A DNA stretch of 30,126 nt, taken from contig JAGZJH010000027.1 of NCBI GenBank assembly GCA_018365815.1, positions 1-30,126 on the forward strand, written 5' to 3'. Shown piece after piece: positions 1-8,612 of the stretch. The notes under the pieces were generated by a model. The model had not been told where the DNA came from, searched no databases, and worked only from the letters and a program-made list of their open reading frames with translations. A program made the position numbers and the translations under genes. Source of the DNA: Erysipelotrichaceae bacterium. Lineage in GTDB: Bacteria; Bacillota_I; Bacilli_A; Erysipelotrichales; Coprobacillaceae. Position 1 is the stretch's first letter. Every line of letters starts with the position of its first letter.

Positions 1-2344
1 TAGCCACATCACTACCAATTCCACCCATTGCTACACCAATATCACTTCTAGCAAGAACCGGAGCATCATTAATTCCATCACCGACAAATGCTAATTGTTT
101 GTGATTTTCTTTTAATAATTCTTCAACTTTTGTCACTTTATCTTGTGGTAATAAATTTGTATAAAATTCATTAATACCAAGTTGACTAGCAACATTTTTG
201 GCTACTTTTAAATCATCACCAGTTAACATCACAATACGTTTTACCCCTAATGATTTTAATTCTTGTAATCCTTTAAATGATGTTTCTTTAATTTCGTCTG
301 CGATCACAATATATCCTAAATATTGTTGATTGCTGGCAACATGGACAATTGTTCCAATTTCATCAACTTCTTGATATTGAATTTGATGTTCAGTCATTAA
401 TTTTGTATTTCCTAATAAAACTTCTTTATTTTCAATAGTGACTTTAATCCCTTGTCCAGCGATTTCTTGGTAATTTTCAATAACGTTTTTATCAATTTCT
501 TGATTGTATTTTTTAACAATACTTTTTGCAATAGGGTGTGAACTGTACACTTCTCCAAAAGCTGCAAGTCTTAAAATTTCATCACGATGAATTCCTTCAA
601 CTTTAACAACGTTAAATTCACCTTTTGTTAAAGTTCCGGTTTTATCTAAAACAACAACATCTAAATCTTTTAATCTTTCTAAGTCACTTCCACCTTTAAT
701 TAATGCACCATATTTACTAGCTCCACCAATTCCTGCAAATAAAGCTAATGGCACTGAAATGACTAATGCACAAGGGCATGAAACAACTAAAAATGTTAAT
801 GCACGATATGCCCATACGTTAAATGATTGGTTAAAAACAAATGGTGGAATAATCGCAACCACAAGTGCTAATAAACATACAATTGGTGTATAAACTTTTG
901 AAAATTTAGTAATAAATCTTTCAATAGGTGCTTTTTTATTAGTTGCATTTTCAACCAATTCTAAAATTCTTGAAACAGTAGATTCACTTGAATTTGTTGT
1001 GATTTTAACTTTAATAACACCACTCATATTAATGACACCTGATAAAATTTCATCCTCTTCTTTTGCTTTACGAGGAACAGATTCTCCAGTTAAAGCAGAA
1101 GTATCTAGTGAAGTTTGACCTTCTACAATAATTCCATCTAATGCCACACGTTCACCTGGACGAACAACCATAATATCGCCGATTTCAACTTCTTCAGGAT
1201 TCATTTTCAACTCTTTACCATTTTTAATGATGTTAGCATAATCTGCTCGAATGTTCATTAATGAAGAAATAGATTTTCGTGATCTATTCACTGCATAAGA
1301 TTGGAATAATTCACCAATATTATAAAACAACATAACTGCAACGGCTTCAAAATATTCTCCAATTATAAATGCCCCGATTGTTGCCACTACCATTAAAAAG
1401 TTTTCATCAAATATTTCTCCATGACTAATATTACGAATAGCTTTAAGTACAACTTTACCACCGATTAAAATATAGGCAATCATAAATAAAAATGGAGTGA
1501 TCGCTGGAATGAAGTTCAATGCAGCAATGATACAAAGTATTGTTCCTACGACTAAAGGAATATTCTTTTTAAATTCAAATAATTTTGGTTTTTCTTCATT
1601 TTTTTCATGATTTATTAATTCGATGACAACTCCCGGTTCAACATTGTCAATCACTTTTTGAAGCTTTGTTAATAGTTCATCAACGCCCATTTTCTTTTCT
1701 AATTGTACTTGTAACTTACCTGCTCCAAAATTAATAGAGGCATGAGCAATATAATCTAATTGATTAATATGACTTTCAACTTTCATTGCACAATTAGCAC
1801 AATCTAAATTTAAAATATTAAATTTAACGGCATTTGCTAATTCAACATAAGGTTGGGATTCAATATTGATGTCACAACTTTTTCCATGTTCATGATGATG
1901 TTCATGTCCGCAACTACATTCATGGTCGTGTTCGTGATGATGTTCATGTCCGCAACTACATTCATGGTCGTGTTCGTGATGATGTTCATGTCCGCAACTA
2001 CATTTATGATCGTGTTCGTGATGATGTTCATGTCCACAACTGCATTCATGATCGTGTTCATGATGATGTTCATGTCCGCAACTACATTTATGATCGTGTT
2101 CGTGATAATGCATCTTTTCGTTACCATTTAACACAGAAACTACAACATCTGGTTCTAAATCATTAACAATTTTTTTAACTTTTTCAAAAACATCATCAAA
2201 ATCTGCTTTTGTTTCCATATACAAAGTAGAAGTGTTAAAATTTAACGATGCATCATCTACTTCTTTTAACTTTAAAACTTTAGTTTCAATTTTATTAGCA
2301 CAATTGGCACAATCCAAACCTGCTAATTTTATCTTATACTTCAT
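1..2344 (-). CDS. cadA: Heavy-metal (Zn/Cd-type) P1B-type ATPase, C-terminus cut by window edge
   Basis: Membrane pump that exports soft divalent cations (Zn2+, Cd2+, perhaps Co2+/Pb2+) using ATP. 781 residues are present; the frame is open through base 1, so roughly the last 60-80 residues lie outside. Seen in order: heavy-metal-associated domain with LDCANCA (Cys12/Cys15); His/Cys repeat at residues 79-153; second metal domain with LDCANCA (Cys182/Cys185); membrane helices; TGES actuator motif; CPC in the transport helix (523-525); DKTGT with phospho-acceptor Asp567; HP motif (603-604); GDGIND (755-760). The CPC plus HP set defines the P1B class; the SmtB-like repressor upstream favours Zn/Cd over Cu. 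GGGGG lies 7 nt before the ATG. It follows the repressor gene by 11 bp, so they form one operon. The exact metal is inferred. Confidence 0.93.
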   Translation of the reverse strand, partial: MKYKIKLAGLDCANCANKIETKVLKLKEVDDASLNFNTSTLYMETKADFDDVFEKVKKIVNDLEPDVVVSVLNGNEKMHYHEHDHKCSCGHEHHHEHDHECSCGHEHHHEHDHKCSCGHEHHHEHDHECSCGHEHHHEHDHECSCGHEHHHEHGKSCDINIESQPYVELANAVKFNILNLDCANCAMKVESHINQLDYIAHASINFGAGKLQVQLEKKMGVDELLTKLQKVIDNVEPGVVIELINHEKNEEKPKLFEFKKNIPLVVGTILCIIAALNFIPAITPFLFMIAYILIGGKVVLKAIRNISHGEIFDENFLMVVATIGAFIIGEYFEAVAVMLFYNIGELFQSYAVNRSRKSISSLMNIRADYANIIKNGKELKMNPEEVEIGDIMVVRPGERVALDGIIVEGQTSLDTSALTGESVPRKAKEEDEILSGVINMSGVIKVKITTNSSESTVSRILELVENATNKKAPIERFITKFSKVYTPIVCLLALVVAIIPPFVFNQSFNVWAYRALTFLVVSCPCALVISVPLALFAGIGGASKYGALIKGGSDLERLKDLDVVVLDKTGTLTKGEFNVVKVEGIHRDEILRLAAFGEVYSSHPIAKSIVKKYNQEIDKNVIENYQEIAGQGIKVTIENKEVLLGNTKLMTEHQIQYQEVDEIGTIVHVASNQQYLGYIVIADEIKETSFKGLQELKSLGVKRIVMLTGDDLKVAKNVASQLGINEFYTNLLPQDKVTKVEELLKENHKQLAFVGDGINDAPVLARSDIGVAMGGIGSDVA
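1886..2110 (-). repeat. 42-bp in-frame tandem repeat coding a His/Cys-rich metal-binding tract
   Basis: About 5.4 copies of a 42-bp unit, seen as a landmark recurring exactly every 42 bases (1909, 1951, 1993, 2035, 2077). Each unit encodes 14 residues of the form CSCGHEHHHEHDH followed by K or E. The tract covers residues 79-153 of the P-type ATPase, between its two metal-binding domains, and contains 33 His and 10 Cys. Copies differ by a few silent or K/E changes, so the array is not a recent perfect duplication. Confidence 0.97.
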
Positions 2345-2355
2345 AATTAATCCCC

Positions 2356-2694
2356 CTATTCAATGATATGTTTATAACCCGCATCAAATATTTGCTTTAC
2401 ATGATCATCATCTAACGAATAATACATCAACTTCCCATCACGACGATTTCTAATTAACTTAGCTTGTTTTAAAATTCTTAATTGATGTGAAATGGCTGAT
2501 TGTGTCATATTTAATGTTGCCGCTAAATCATAGACACACATTTCTTCTTCAAATAAAGCACAAATAATTTTAATTCTTGTACTGTCGCCAAACACTTTAA
2601 ACAATTCCGCTACATCATATAATATTTCTTCATCTGGCAAGTTAGCCATTACTTTTTCAACGACTTCCTCATTAATAATTTGTTTGCTATCCAT
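2356..2694 (-). CDS. ArsR-family metal-sensing repressor (SmtB/CzrA type)
   Basis: Small winged-helix repressor that releases DNA when it binds Zn2+-like metals; expected to control itself and the ATPase downstream. 112 residues. A helix-turn-helix is visible around MTQSAISHQLRILK, followed by a wing (RRDGKLMYY). The last helix carries Asp96, His98, His109 and Glu112, with the spacing and identities of the SmtB alpha-5 zinc site (Asp, His, His, Glu, from my memory of the family). The CadC-type Cys-x-Cys site is not complete: the sequence is MCVYDLA, with one Cys. An upstream ATG at 2712 would read MKGGIL, but that stretch is the ribosome binding site (AAAGGAGG), so the start is placed at 2694. 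Confidence 0.93.
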   Translation of the reverse strand: MDSKQIINEEVVEKVMANLPDEEILYDVAELFKVFGDSTRIKIICALFEEEMCVYDLAATLNMTQSAISHQLRILKQAKLIRNRRDGKLMYYSLDDDHVKQIFDAGYKHIIE

Positions 2695-2709
2695 CAATAT
2701 TCCTCCTTT

Positions 2710-2731
2710 CATATGAAAAATTATTCATATG
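2710..2731 (-). promoter_or_regulatory. Operator for the ArsR/SmtB-type repressor
   Basis: Perfect inverted repeat, CATATGAA and TTCATATG separated by 6 bases. It lies between the predicted transcription start and the ribosome binding site of the repressor gene. The ATATGAA/TTCATAT arms resemble the known CzrA/SmtB operator form. Binding is inferred. Confidence 0.8.
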
Positions 2732-2739
2732 TTAATATG

Positions 2740-2767
2740 ATTATATAATATATTATTTAAAAGTCAA
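2740..2767 (-). promoter_or_regulatory. Sigma-A promoter of the repressor-ATPase operon
   Basis: Minus-strand -35 TTGACT (2762-2767), 16-bp spacer and perfect -10 TATAAT (2740-2745). The predicted start near 2733 abuts the operator, so a bound repressor would block initiation or escape. Confidence 0.8.
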
Positions 2768-2774
2768 CCCATAA

Positions 2775-2800
2775 ATAAAAAAACAGCAAAATTTGCTGTT
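2775..2800 (-). terminator. Intrinsic terminator after the vanZ-like gene
   Basis: Minus-strand hairpin AACAGCAAA/TTTGCTGTT (arms 2782-2790 and 2792-2800) followed by seven T. It overlaps the stop codon of the VanZ-like gene and separates it from the metal operon. Confidence 0.8.
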
Positions 2801-3392
2801 ATAAAGAAAACTTCCAATTATATAATAGAAAACTACTGATAAAAGATAGCAGAACATATACTGTCGGTTCATTAATACTTAACATCATTGATCGTTTAAA
2901 ATCTTCTTTAAAAATATTAATCCCAATATTCTTCCATAAGAAAAATCCAATGATAGCCCCTGATACATTCATTATTATATCTTCTACATCACAAATACGA
3001 CCTGTAAAAAATTGCATTGTTTCGATTAATACTGTTGTCACTATTGAAAAAATGATAACCTTATTTAACTGTTTATAATCAGTAAATATCATTGGGAGTA
3101 AAAATCCAAATGGCATAAACATAATGATATTTAAGATCCATGACATATTGATACCTGATTTAAAAGGAATTAAAACAAAAGTATGATCAATTGTAATAAA
3201 TTGCATTGTTTTAAAATCATAAATATCAAAAATACTTCCTGTTCCAGTTATCATAATGACTAAAAATAAATATAACACAAAGATAAGCGACCATCTAAAA
3301 TGGTTTTTGTTATTTTTCTTAAAATAACAAAGCATATAGATAATAACTGGGATAAATACACAACCTAGTGGATATAAAATAGATTTTAGCAT
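2799..3392 (-). CDS. VanZ-like integral membrane protein
   Basis: 197 residues with about five hydrophobic segments. The VanZ-family signature is visible: a helix NIIMFMPFGFLLP near the middle, then IETMQFFTGR followed by DVEDIIMNVSGAIIGF. VanZ homologues are widespread in Firmicutes; one confers low-level teicoplanin resistance, but most, probably including this one, have no settled function. No vanA/vanH/vanX genes are nearby, so glycopeptide resistance should not be assumed. The start is the ATG at 3392: GAGGTG lies 6 nt before it, and the GTG at 3401 is part of that Shine-Dalgarno. A possible -10 TATAAT is at 3411-3416. It stands alone between two terminators. Confidence 0.85.
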   Translation of the reverse strand: MLKSILYPLGCVFIPVIIYMLCYFKKNNKNHFRWSLIFVLYLFLVIMITGTGSIFDIYDFKTMQFITIDHTFVLIPFKSGINMSWILNIIMFMPFGFLLPMIFTDYKQLNKVIIFSIVTTVLIETMQFFTGRICDVEDIIMNVSGAIIGFFLWKNIGINIFKEDFKRSMMLSINEPTVYVLLSFISSFLLYNWKFSL

Positions 3393-3451
3393 ACAAAGCA
3401 CCTCATGGTTATTATAAACTTTAGAATTAAAGAATTTATAAAGATAGTTTT

Positions 3452-3483
3452 AAAAAAAACAAAAAAGAGTATGATTACTCTTT
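3452..3483 (-). terminator. Intrinsic terminator ending the riboswitch-controlled operon
   Basis: Minus-strand hairpin with arms AAAGAGTA/TACTCTTT (3464-3471 and 3476-3483) and a 4-base loop, followed by T6, G, T8. It overlaps the stop codon of the amidohydrolase, the last gene of the operon. Confidence 0.85.
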
Positions 3484-4794
3484 AATATCATACTCCATTG
3501 CTTTTTTAGAAAATTCTTCCATCTCTTTGATTAAATCTTGTCTTAACTCATTTAAATCATAATGAACTAATTGTTTATCTTTCACTAAACATTTACCATC
3601 AACAAATACCATTTCAACATTACTTGGATTAGCACTATAAACTAATGCAGCATAAGGATCAAAAATTGGAAACATATTCACTGATTGTGTTTCTATTAAC
3701 ACTAGATCCGCTTTTTTTCCAACTTCAAGTGTTCCAATTTGATGATCTAACCCAATTGCTTTTGCCCCATTAATTGTACCTAATTCAACAATTGATTTTG
3801 AATTAAAGATTGATCGATCACGATTATGGTTTTTATGAAAGGTTGCAAACAATTTAAATTGTGTCAATAGATCAATCGTATTCCCACTAGAAGGACCATC
3901 AGTTCCTAATCCCACAGGAATATCGTATTGAAGCATTTCTTTAACCGGTGCCACTCCTTTAGCCGCTTTCGTATTTGAGCCAATACAATGGGCAACACTA
4001 ACATGTTTATCCCTCATAAGTTCCATATCATGTTTTGTTAAGTGAATACAATGAGCACCGATTAATCGTGAACTTAATAATCCAATACTATCTAAATACT
4101 CGATTGGTGTCATGTTGCAAAGTTGTCTAAAATAGTCCATTTCATAATCCATTTCAGCAATGTGCATAGAAATTGGAACTTGATATTGTTTAGACAATTC
4201 ATTGGCTTCTATTAATGCTTCTTTACTATTTGTATTAGTGGCATGTGGGGCAATAAAAGGAGTAATACGAGGGTGATTTAACCATTTAGGAATAAATGCT
4301 TTTGCATAATCAATACCACCATAAGGTTTTTGTGTATCACAAGTTTTAAAATCAATCACAGTTTCTCCTAATAACGCTCTTGCCCCCATTTGATCTGTCG
4401 CTTTAGCAATTTCATCTTCAAAATAATACATATCTACAAATGTAGTCACACCACCTAGTAACATTTCAGCAATCGCATATTTTGCACTTGCATAAACTAA
4501 ACGGACATTCAAACATTCATTTTCTAATGGGAATAAAAAACGACGTAAACGATCTTTGCAATCGTCTCCTAATGTTCTAAAAGGAACCATGCCCACATGA
4601 GTATGCGTATTAATCATACCCGGCATGACAATTCCACCTTTACCATCAATAATCAAATCCATTTTTAAATCAGATGGATTTTTGCCAATATGAGTAATTA
4701 AATCATCAACAAATTCAATCACACCATTATTAATCATCTCTTGATCTTTAACTAAAGTTAATAAAGTTACATTTTCTATTCTAGTTTTCATCAT
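3475..4794 (-). CDS. Amidohydrolase of the MtaD/SAH-deaminase/SsnA group
   Basis: Predicted cytosolic metal-dependent deaminase of an aminated purine or related ring. 439 residues, the usual length for 5'-methylthioadenosine/S-adenosylhomocysteine deaminase (MtaD) relatives. Metal-site motifs of the amidohydrolase barrel are all visible: NTHTH (His64, His66), a His in MHIAEM, a His in GAHCIHL and the Asp of GTDGPSSGN. It overlaps the adenine deaminase gene by 14 bp, the ATG sitting inside the end of that gene with GGAG 4 nt upstream (the next codon is also ATG, at 4791, with 7-nt spacing). Being last in a purine-riboswitch operon suggests a purine-derived substrate; guanine, methylthioadenosine and 8-oxoguanine are all possible. 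The substrate cannot be told from sequence alone. Confidence 0.85.
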   Translation of the reverse strand: MMKTRIENVTLLTLVKDQEMINNGVIEFVDDLITHIGKNPSDLKMDLIIDGKGGIVMPGMINTHTHVGMVPFRTLGDDCKDRLRRFLFPLENECLNVRLVYASAKYAIAEMLLGGVTTFVDMYYFEDEIAKATDQMGARALLGETVIDFKTCDTQKPYGGIDYAKAFIPKWLNHPRITPFIAPHATNTNSKEALIEANELSKQYQVPISMHIAEMDYEMDYFRQLCNMTPIEYLDSIGLLSSRLIGAHCIHLTKHDMELMRDKHVSVAHCIGSNTKAAKGVAPVKEMLQYDIPVGLGTDGPSSGNTIDLLTQFKLFATFHKNHNRDRSIFNSKSIVELGTINGAKAIGLDHQIGTLEVGKKADLVLIETQSVNMFPIFDPYAALVYSANPSNVEMVFVDGKCLVKDKQLVHYDLNELRQDLIKEMEEFSKKAMEYDIKE

Positions 4795-6490
4795 TTAACT
4801 CCATTAACGGAATTATTTCTTGTGTTCTTGTTTTAATAATCCCTTGATCTGTCACTTTAATTTCAGGAGATACCGGTAATGATAAAGTTGAAAAAGACAT
4901 AATTTCATTATGATGATGATAACCGAGTTGTTGCATTTGTTCACGTACTTCTTTTAACTGTTTAGATAATACATTAATGGGTTGGTCACTGACAATTCCA
5001 CCAACATTTAAGTGTGCAAATGCTTTGATGGTTTCGTTATAAACGACAACATATCCCCCTTGATTATCAATAATTTCATGTTGTGCTTTAACCATATCTT
5101 TAATATTTCTTCCCATGACCATCACATTATGATGATCATGTGCCCATGAAGTCGCAATAGCCCCTGCTTCAATTGCACCTTTAACTAATGCGAACGTACA
5201 ATTGTGATTTTTACCATAACGTTCAAACACGCATAATAAAGCCAAATCAGTTTCTTGCCACATTAATTGATGATTTTTAACCGGAACTTCAATTTGACAA
5301 TGATGTGTAAAAGTTGAATGAGATTCAATTTCAATGACATTGCATAATACAACATTTTTTTTAGTAGGAACATTAATGATAAAATCATTTTCATGTGCCT
5401 TTTTTAAATTGATAGAATGGTAAAAATGCGTTGGAAAAATAGATTTATTTTCATGAACAATAACATCTTCCTCTTTAGAATATACACATTTACCTTTTTT
5501 ATAAACAGAATGAATTTTAAATTGCTTTAAATCATCAAGTAAAATATAATCCGCAATTAATCCAGGGGAAATAGCTCCTCGATCAAATAAATGCATTCTT
5601 CTTGCAGGCGAATACGTTGCACAATAAATCGCCTTCTCTATTGGCATACCTAAATCATAAGCAAGTTTTACAAGTAAGTTTAAATGTCCTTCACTTAAAT
5701 GATCTGCCATGACATCGTCAGTGACAAGACAAAAGTATTCATAGAATTGATGATCTACTAATGTTTTAATATTTTCCTTAGTCATTGATTTTTTTTGTAT
5801 TTCTAAAAACATACCGTTTTTTATTTTTTCTACAATAGATTGAGGACTTTGTTGGGTATGGTCGGCAGTAACACCATAATAAATATAACGTGATAAATCC
5901 AAGCCAGAAATTTTAGGACAATGTCCTTCAATTGGTAAAGCAAAATAATGCTCATGACACGCTTTAATAATATCACGAGTTAGTGAATAATCAGGATTAG
6001 TTAAGTCTTTAAAATTCATGACTTCTCCTAAACAAAGCACTTTAGGATTTTGTAGTAATTGTTTTACATTTGCACTATCAATCATTCCCCCAGTTGTTTC
6101 TAATAATGAATTAGTTGAGGGAACGGAAGAAGGAATACCATAAAAAATGTCCAATGTTGTAGCATTGGACATATATGTTTCAATTCCTTCAATTCCAAGA
6201 ACATTTGCAATTTCATGAGGATCTGCTACAACAGTGGTTACCCCATGTTTTAAAACTGCTTTAGAAAACTCGCTTGGAATTGTCATAGAACTTTCAATGT
6301 GCATATGTATATCAATTAATCCTGGAATCATATATTTATTTTTTCCGTCAATGATAAGATCACTTTCTAAATCTTCTTCTAATTTTAAATGATAGAATTT
6401 ACCATCTAAAACATAAACATTTCCATGTTCAAACGATTGCGTAAAAGTGTTATATACATTAACATTTTTTATTAATTGATCTACTTTCAT
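4781..6490 (-). CDS. ade: Adenine deaminase
   Basis: Converts adenine to hypoxanthine and ammonia in purine salvage. 569 residues, near the usual length (about 570-590). Family motifs: DIHMHIESSM (His62, His64), GVTTVVADPHEIANVLG, EGHCP, DHTQQSP, TDD, and SWAHDHHNVMVMG in the C-terminal domain. The start is the ATG at 6490, preceded by AGGTG; a GTG at 6499 would fall in the ribosome binding site. It sits 12 bp after the binding-protein gene and overlaps the next amidohydrolase gene. Its product hypoxanthine is a plausible ligand of the riboswitch that heads this operon, giving product feedback (inference). Confidence 0.95.
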   Translation of the reverse strand: MKVDQLIKNVNVYNTFTQSFEHGNVYVLDGKFYHLKLEEDLESDLIIDGKNKYMIPGLIDIHMHIESSMTIPSEFSKAVLKHGVTTVVADPHEIANVLGIEGIETYMSNATTLDIFYGIPSSVPSTNSLLETTGGMIDSANVKQLLQNPKVLCLGEVMNFKDLTNPDYSLTRDIIKACHEHYFALPIEGHCPKISGLDLSRYIYYGVTADHTQQSPQSIVEKIKNGMFLEIQKKSMTKENIKTLVDHQFYEYFCLVTDDVMADHLSEGHLNLLVKLAYDLGMPIEKAIYCATYSPARRMHLFDRGAISPGLIADYILLDDLKQFKIHSVYKKGKCVYSKEEDVIVHENKSIFPTHFYHSINLKKAHENDFIINVPTKKNVVLCNVIEIESHSTFTHHCQIEVPVKNHQLMWQETDLALLCVFERYGKNHNCTFALVKGAIEAGAIATSWAHDHHNVMVMGRNIKDMVKAQHEIIDNQGGYVVVYNETIKAFAHLNVGGIVSDQPINVLSKQLKEVREQMQQLGYHHHNEIMSFSTLSLPVSPEIKVTDQGIIKTRTQEIIPLMELNDEN

Positions 6491-6502
6491 ATTTTTCACC
6501 TA

Positions 6503-7543
6503 TTAACTATTGATAATACGGTTCCATTGATCAATCCAATCACTTAATAACGGATTAACAAATGAATAGTCAATTGCTTTTGCTCTTTGAGCAATTTCAC
6601 CATAAGTTTTATTTTCAGCAACTTCTCCGCTTAATTCAACTTCTTTGTTTGTTGGTGCTTCATTTAAAGAAGATGCAGTTTTTTCTTGTAACTCTTTTGA
6701 TAAACGCCAATCGATATATTTATATGCTAATTCTTTATTTTTTGAAGTAGCATTAATATCAATTGTATTAAAGTTTGCATAAGTTCCGCTTGCTGGAACT
6801 ACATATTCAGCATTAGGAACTACTCCTTCTTTTTTAACTGAAGGAATACCAAAATCCCCAATGACGGCTACAGTAATTTCACCAGCTGAAAACATATTTG
6901 CTAAGTCAGCAGATTTTGCATAAGTTTTAACGATGTTTGGTTTTAATTCTGCTAATGCTTCAAAAGCAGCTGCACCGTTATCAGATTTAATATCTACCCC
7001 TTTATAATCACTAGCAATATGAACCATTGCCGGACCAAAAGTTGAAGTAATCTCAGGAATAGAAATTTTACCTTTTAATTCAGGACGCCATAAATCAGCC
7101 CATTCTTTAATTTCAAAACCAACTTTTTCTTTGTCATAAATAATTCCAATACTATTAACTGTATAAGCAGGACCATATCCATTTTCTTTTAATGATGCAG
7201 CCCCTTCAATTAAATTACTTGCATTAGGAATTTTACTGTAATCGATTTTTTCAAATACACCATCAGCATATCCTTTAGCCGCTTCAGATTGAGATAATTC
7301 AATAATGTCAATTGCATAATTTGGATTTGCTTTTAATTTTCCATAACGATCAGTTGTTGTGCCTTCTTCTACAACAATTTCACAGTTATTTGCTTTTTCA
7401 AATTCTTCATAAACATCTTTTTTAATAATATCAGCATTTAAACCCCAAGTTGAAATGACTAATTTTTGTTTACCAGAATTTGATTTGCTACAACCTGTTA
7501 ACCCCATGGCTAAAATACACATCAATACTAATAATTTTTTCAT
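6503..7543 (-). CDS. ABC transporter substrate-binding lipoprotein, PotD-like fold
   Basis: 346-residue extracellular binding protein anchored by lipid: the signal peptide ends in LTGC with Cys18 as the lipid-modified residue. The rest follows the PotD/ferric-type binding-protein pattern: ISTWG at the N-terminus, WADLWRPELKGKI in the middle, NKELAYKYIDW near the end. Against E. coli PotD as I remember it, several polyamine-contacting positions look lost: the TDDAREVF acidic segment is PEITSTFG here, MIWNGS is VIGDFG, and WMD is FN. A polyamine ligand is therefore doubtful. The operon and its riboswitch point to a purine base or relative. Start is the ATG at 7543 (AAAGGAG just upstream); the ATG at 7564 would place the Shine-Dalgarno inside the gene. 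Confidence 0.88.
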   Translation of the reverse strand: MKKLLVLMCILAMGLTGCSKSNSGKQKLVISTWGLNADIIKKDVYEEFEKANNCEIVVEEGTTTDRYGKLKANPNYAIDIIELSQSEAAKGYADGVFEKIDYSKIPNASNLIEGAASLKENGYGPAYTVNSIGIIYDKEKVGFEIKEWADLWRPELKGKISIPEITSTFGPAMVHIASDYKGVDIKSDNGAAAFEALAELKPNIVKTYAKSADLANMFSAGEITVAVIGDFGIPSVKKEGVVPNAEYVVPASGTYANFNTIDINATSKNKELAYKYIDWRLSKELQEKTASSLNEAPTNKEVELSGEVAENKTYGEIAQRAKAIDYSFVNPLLSDWIDQWNRIINS

Positions 7544-7563
7544 TTTTTTCTCCTTTCCTTTCA

Positions 7564-8604
7564 TTAAACTAAGACAATTTTATTTGCTGGTAACAATAAA
7601 CTAATTTCTTGTCCGGTTTCGTAAATCACATCATCAGCATTATTCACCACAACTTTTCCAAGTGGTGTTTTAACTTCATACTGATAACTCTTTCCTAAGA
7701 AAGTTCTAACTTCCACGACTCCTTTTAAAATATTTTCATTGTTACTAGAAGATGTAACGATTGTAATATCATCAGGACGAATTGTCGCTTTACATGAAGT
7801 ACAATCCACATCATTGTCTACTTTAAAAATTGTGCCATCTTGCCCACAATAAACGTGATTTTCTCGTTTTTGTAAGTCAATAAAATTTTCAAAACCGATA
7901 AAACGTGCTACAAATTCAGTTTTTGGACGAGCATAAATGACTTCTGGAGTATCGTATTGTTCAATTACTCCTTTATTCATAACCGCTACTTTATCAGAAA
8001 TTGAAAAACATTCTTCTTGATCATGAGTGACAAAAATTGTTGTAATACCTAATTTCTTTTGAATACGTTTAATTTCAACACGCATATTAATTCTTAATTT
8101 TGCATCTAGGTTACTTAACGGTTCATCTAATAATAAAATTTTAGGTTCAATGACTAACGCTCTAGCTAAAGCCACACGTTGTCTTTGTCCACCTGAAAGT
8201 TGTTTAGGAAAACGCTCTCCTAATCCTTCTAAATCACAAGCCACAAGCATTTCTTCAACTTTTGTTTTGATTAATTCTTTATCCATCTTCTTTAGTTTTA
8301 ATCCAAAAGCTACGTTATCAAATACTGTTAAATGTGGAAATAACGCATAACTTTGAAATACTAATCCAAAATTACGTTTATGTACTGGAACATGTGTTAA
8401 ATCTTTTCCTTCTAATTCAAAAGTTCCATCATTAGGATCAATAAAACCGGCAACTACACGTAAAGTTGTTGTTTTACCACACCCTGATGGTCCTAATAAA
8501 GAAACTAATTCTCCTTTATGAATTTCTAAATTTAATCCTTTTAAGATATCATTTTTATTATCATAAGCCACTCTAATATCTTTTAAGTTAATATAAGCCA
8601 TCAT
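7564..8604 (-). CDS. ABC transporter ATP-binding protein, PotA-like
   Basis: Cytoplasmic ATPase that powers the importer formed with the two permeases. 346 residues. Walker A GPSGCGKT (38-45), Q-loop in LVFQSYALFPHLTVFDN, signature LSGGQRQ (136-142), Walker B ILLLDEP (Asp160, Glu161), D-loop SNLD and switch His194 (THDQEE). The region after about 240 is a TOBE-type domain, as in PotA/MalK. Two adjacent ATGs are possible (8604, 8601); AGGAGG is 4 nt before the first and 7 nt before the second. Eight bases separate it from the preceding permease gene, and the binding-protein gene follows with its Shine-Dalgarno immediately after this stop. Confidence 0.93.
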   Translation of the reverse strand: MMAYINLKDIRVAYDNKNDILKGLNLEIHKGELVSLLGPSGCGKTTTLRVVAGFIDPNDGTFELEGKDLTHVPVHKRNFGLVFQSYALFPHLTVFDNVAFGLKLKKMDKELIKTKVEEMLVACDLEGLGERFPKQLSGGQRQRVALARALVIEPKILLLDEPLSNLDAKLRINMRVEIKRIQKKLGITTIFVTHDQEECFSISDKVAVMNKGVIEQYDTPEVIYARPKTEFVARFIGFENFIDLQKRENHVYCGQDGTIFKVDNDVDCTSCKATIRPDDITIVTSSSNNENILKGVVEVRTFLGKSYQYEVKTPLGKVVVNNADDVIYETGQEISLLLPANKIVLV

Positions 8605-8612
8605 CTATCCTC

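Noticed and set aside
1886..2110. CRISPR-like array
   Set aside because: The repeats are directly adjacent with no spacers, have a constant 42-bp period in coding frame and encode a metal-binding tract.
1837..2131. Two repetitive open frames (Asn/Met/Ile-rich on minus, Met/Phe/Thr-rich on plus) over the repeat
   Set aside because: They are out-of-frame readings of the 42-bp repeat inside the P-type ATPase gene, whose true frame is continuous and carries all family motifs.
2799..3392. Glycopeptide (teicoplanin) resistance gene vanZ
   Set aside because: Only the family is supported; no other van genes are nearby and VanZ-like proteins are common in non-resistant Firmicutes.
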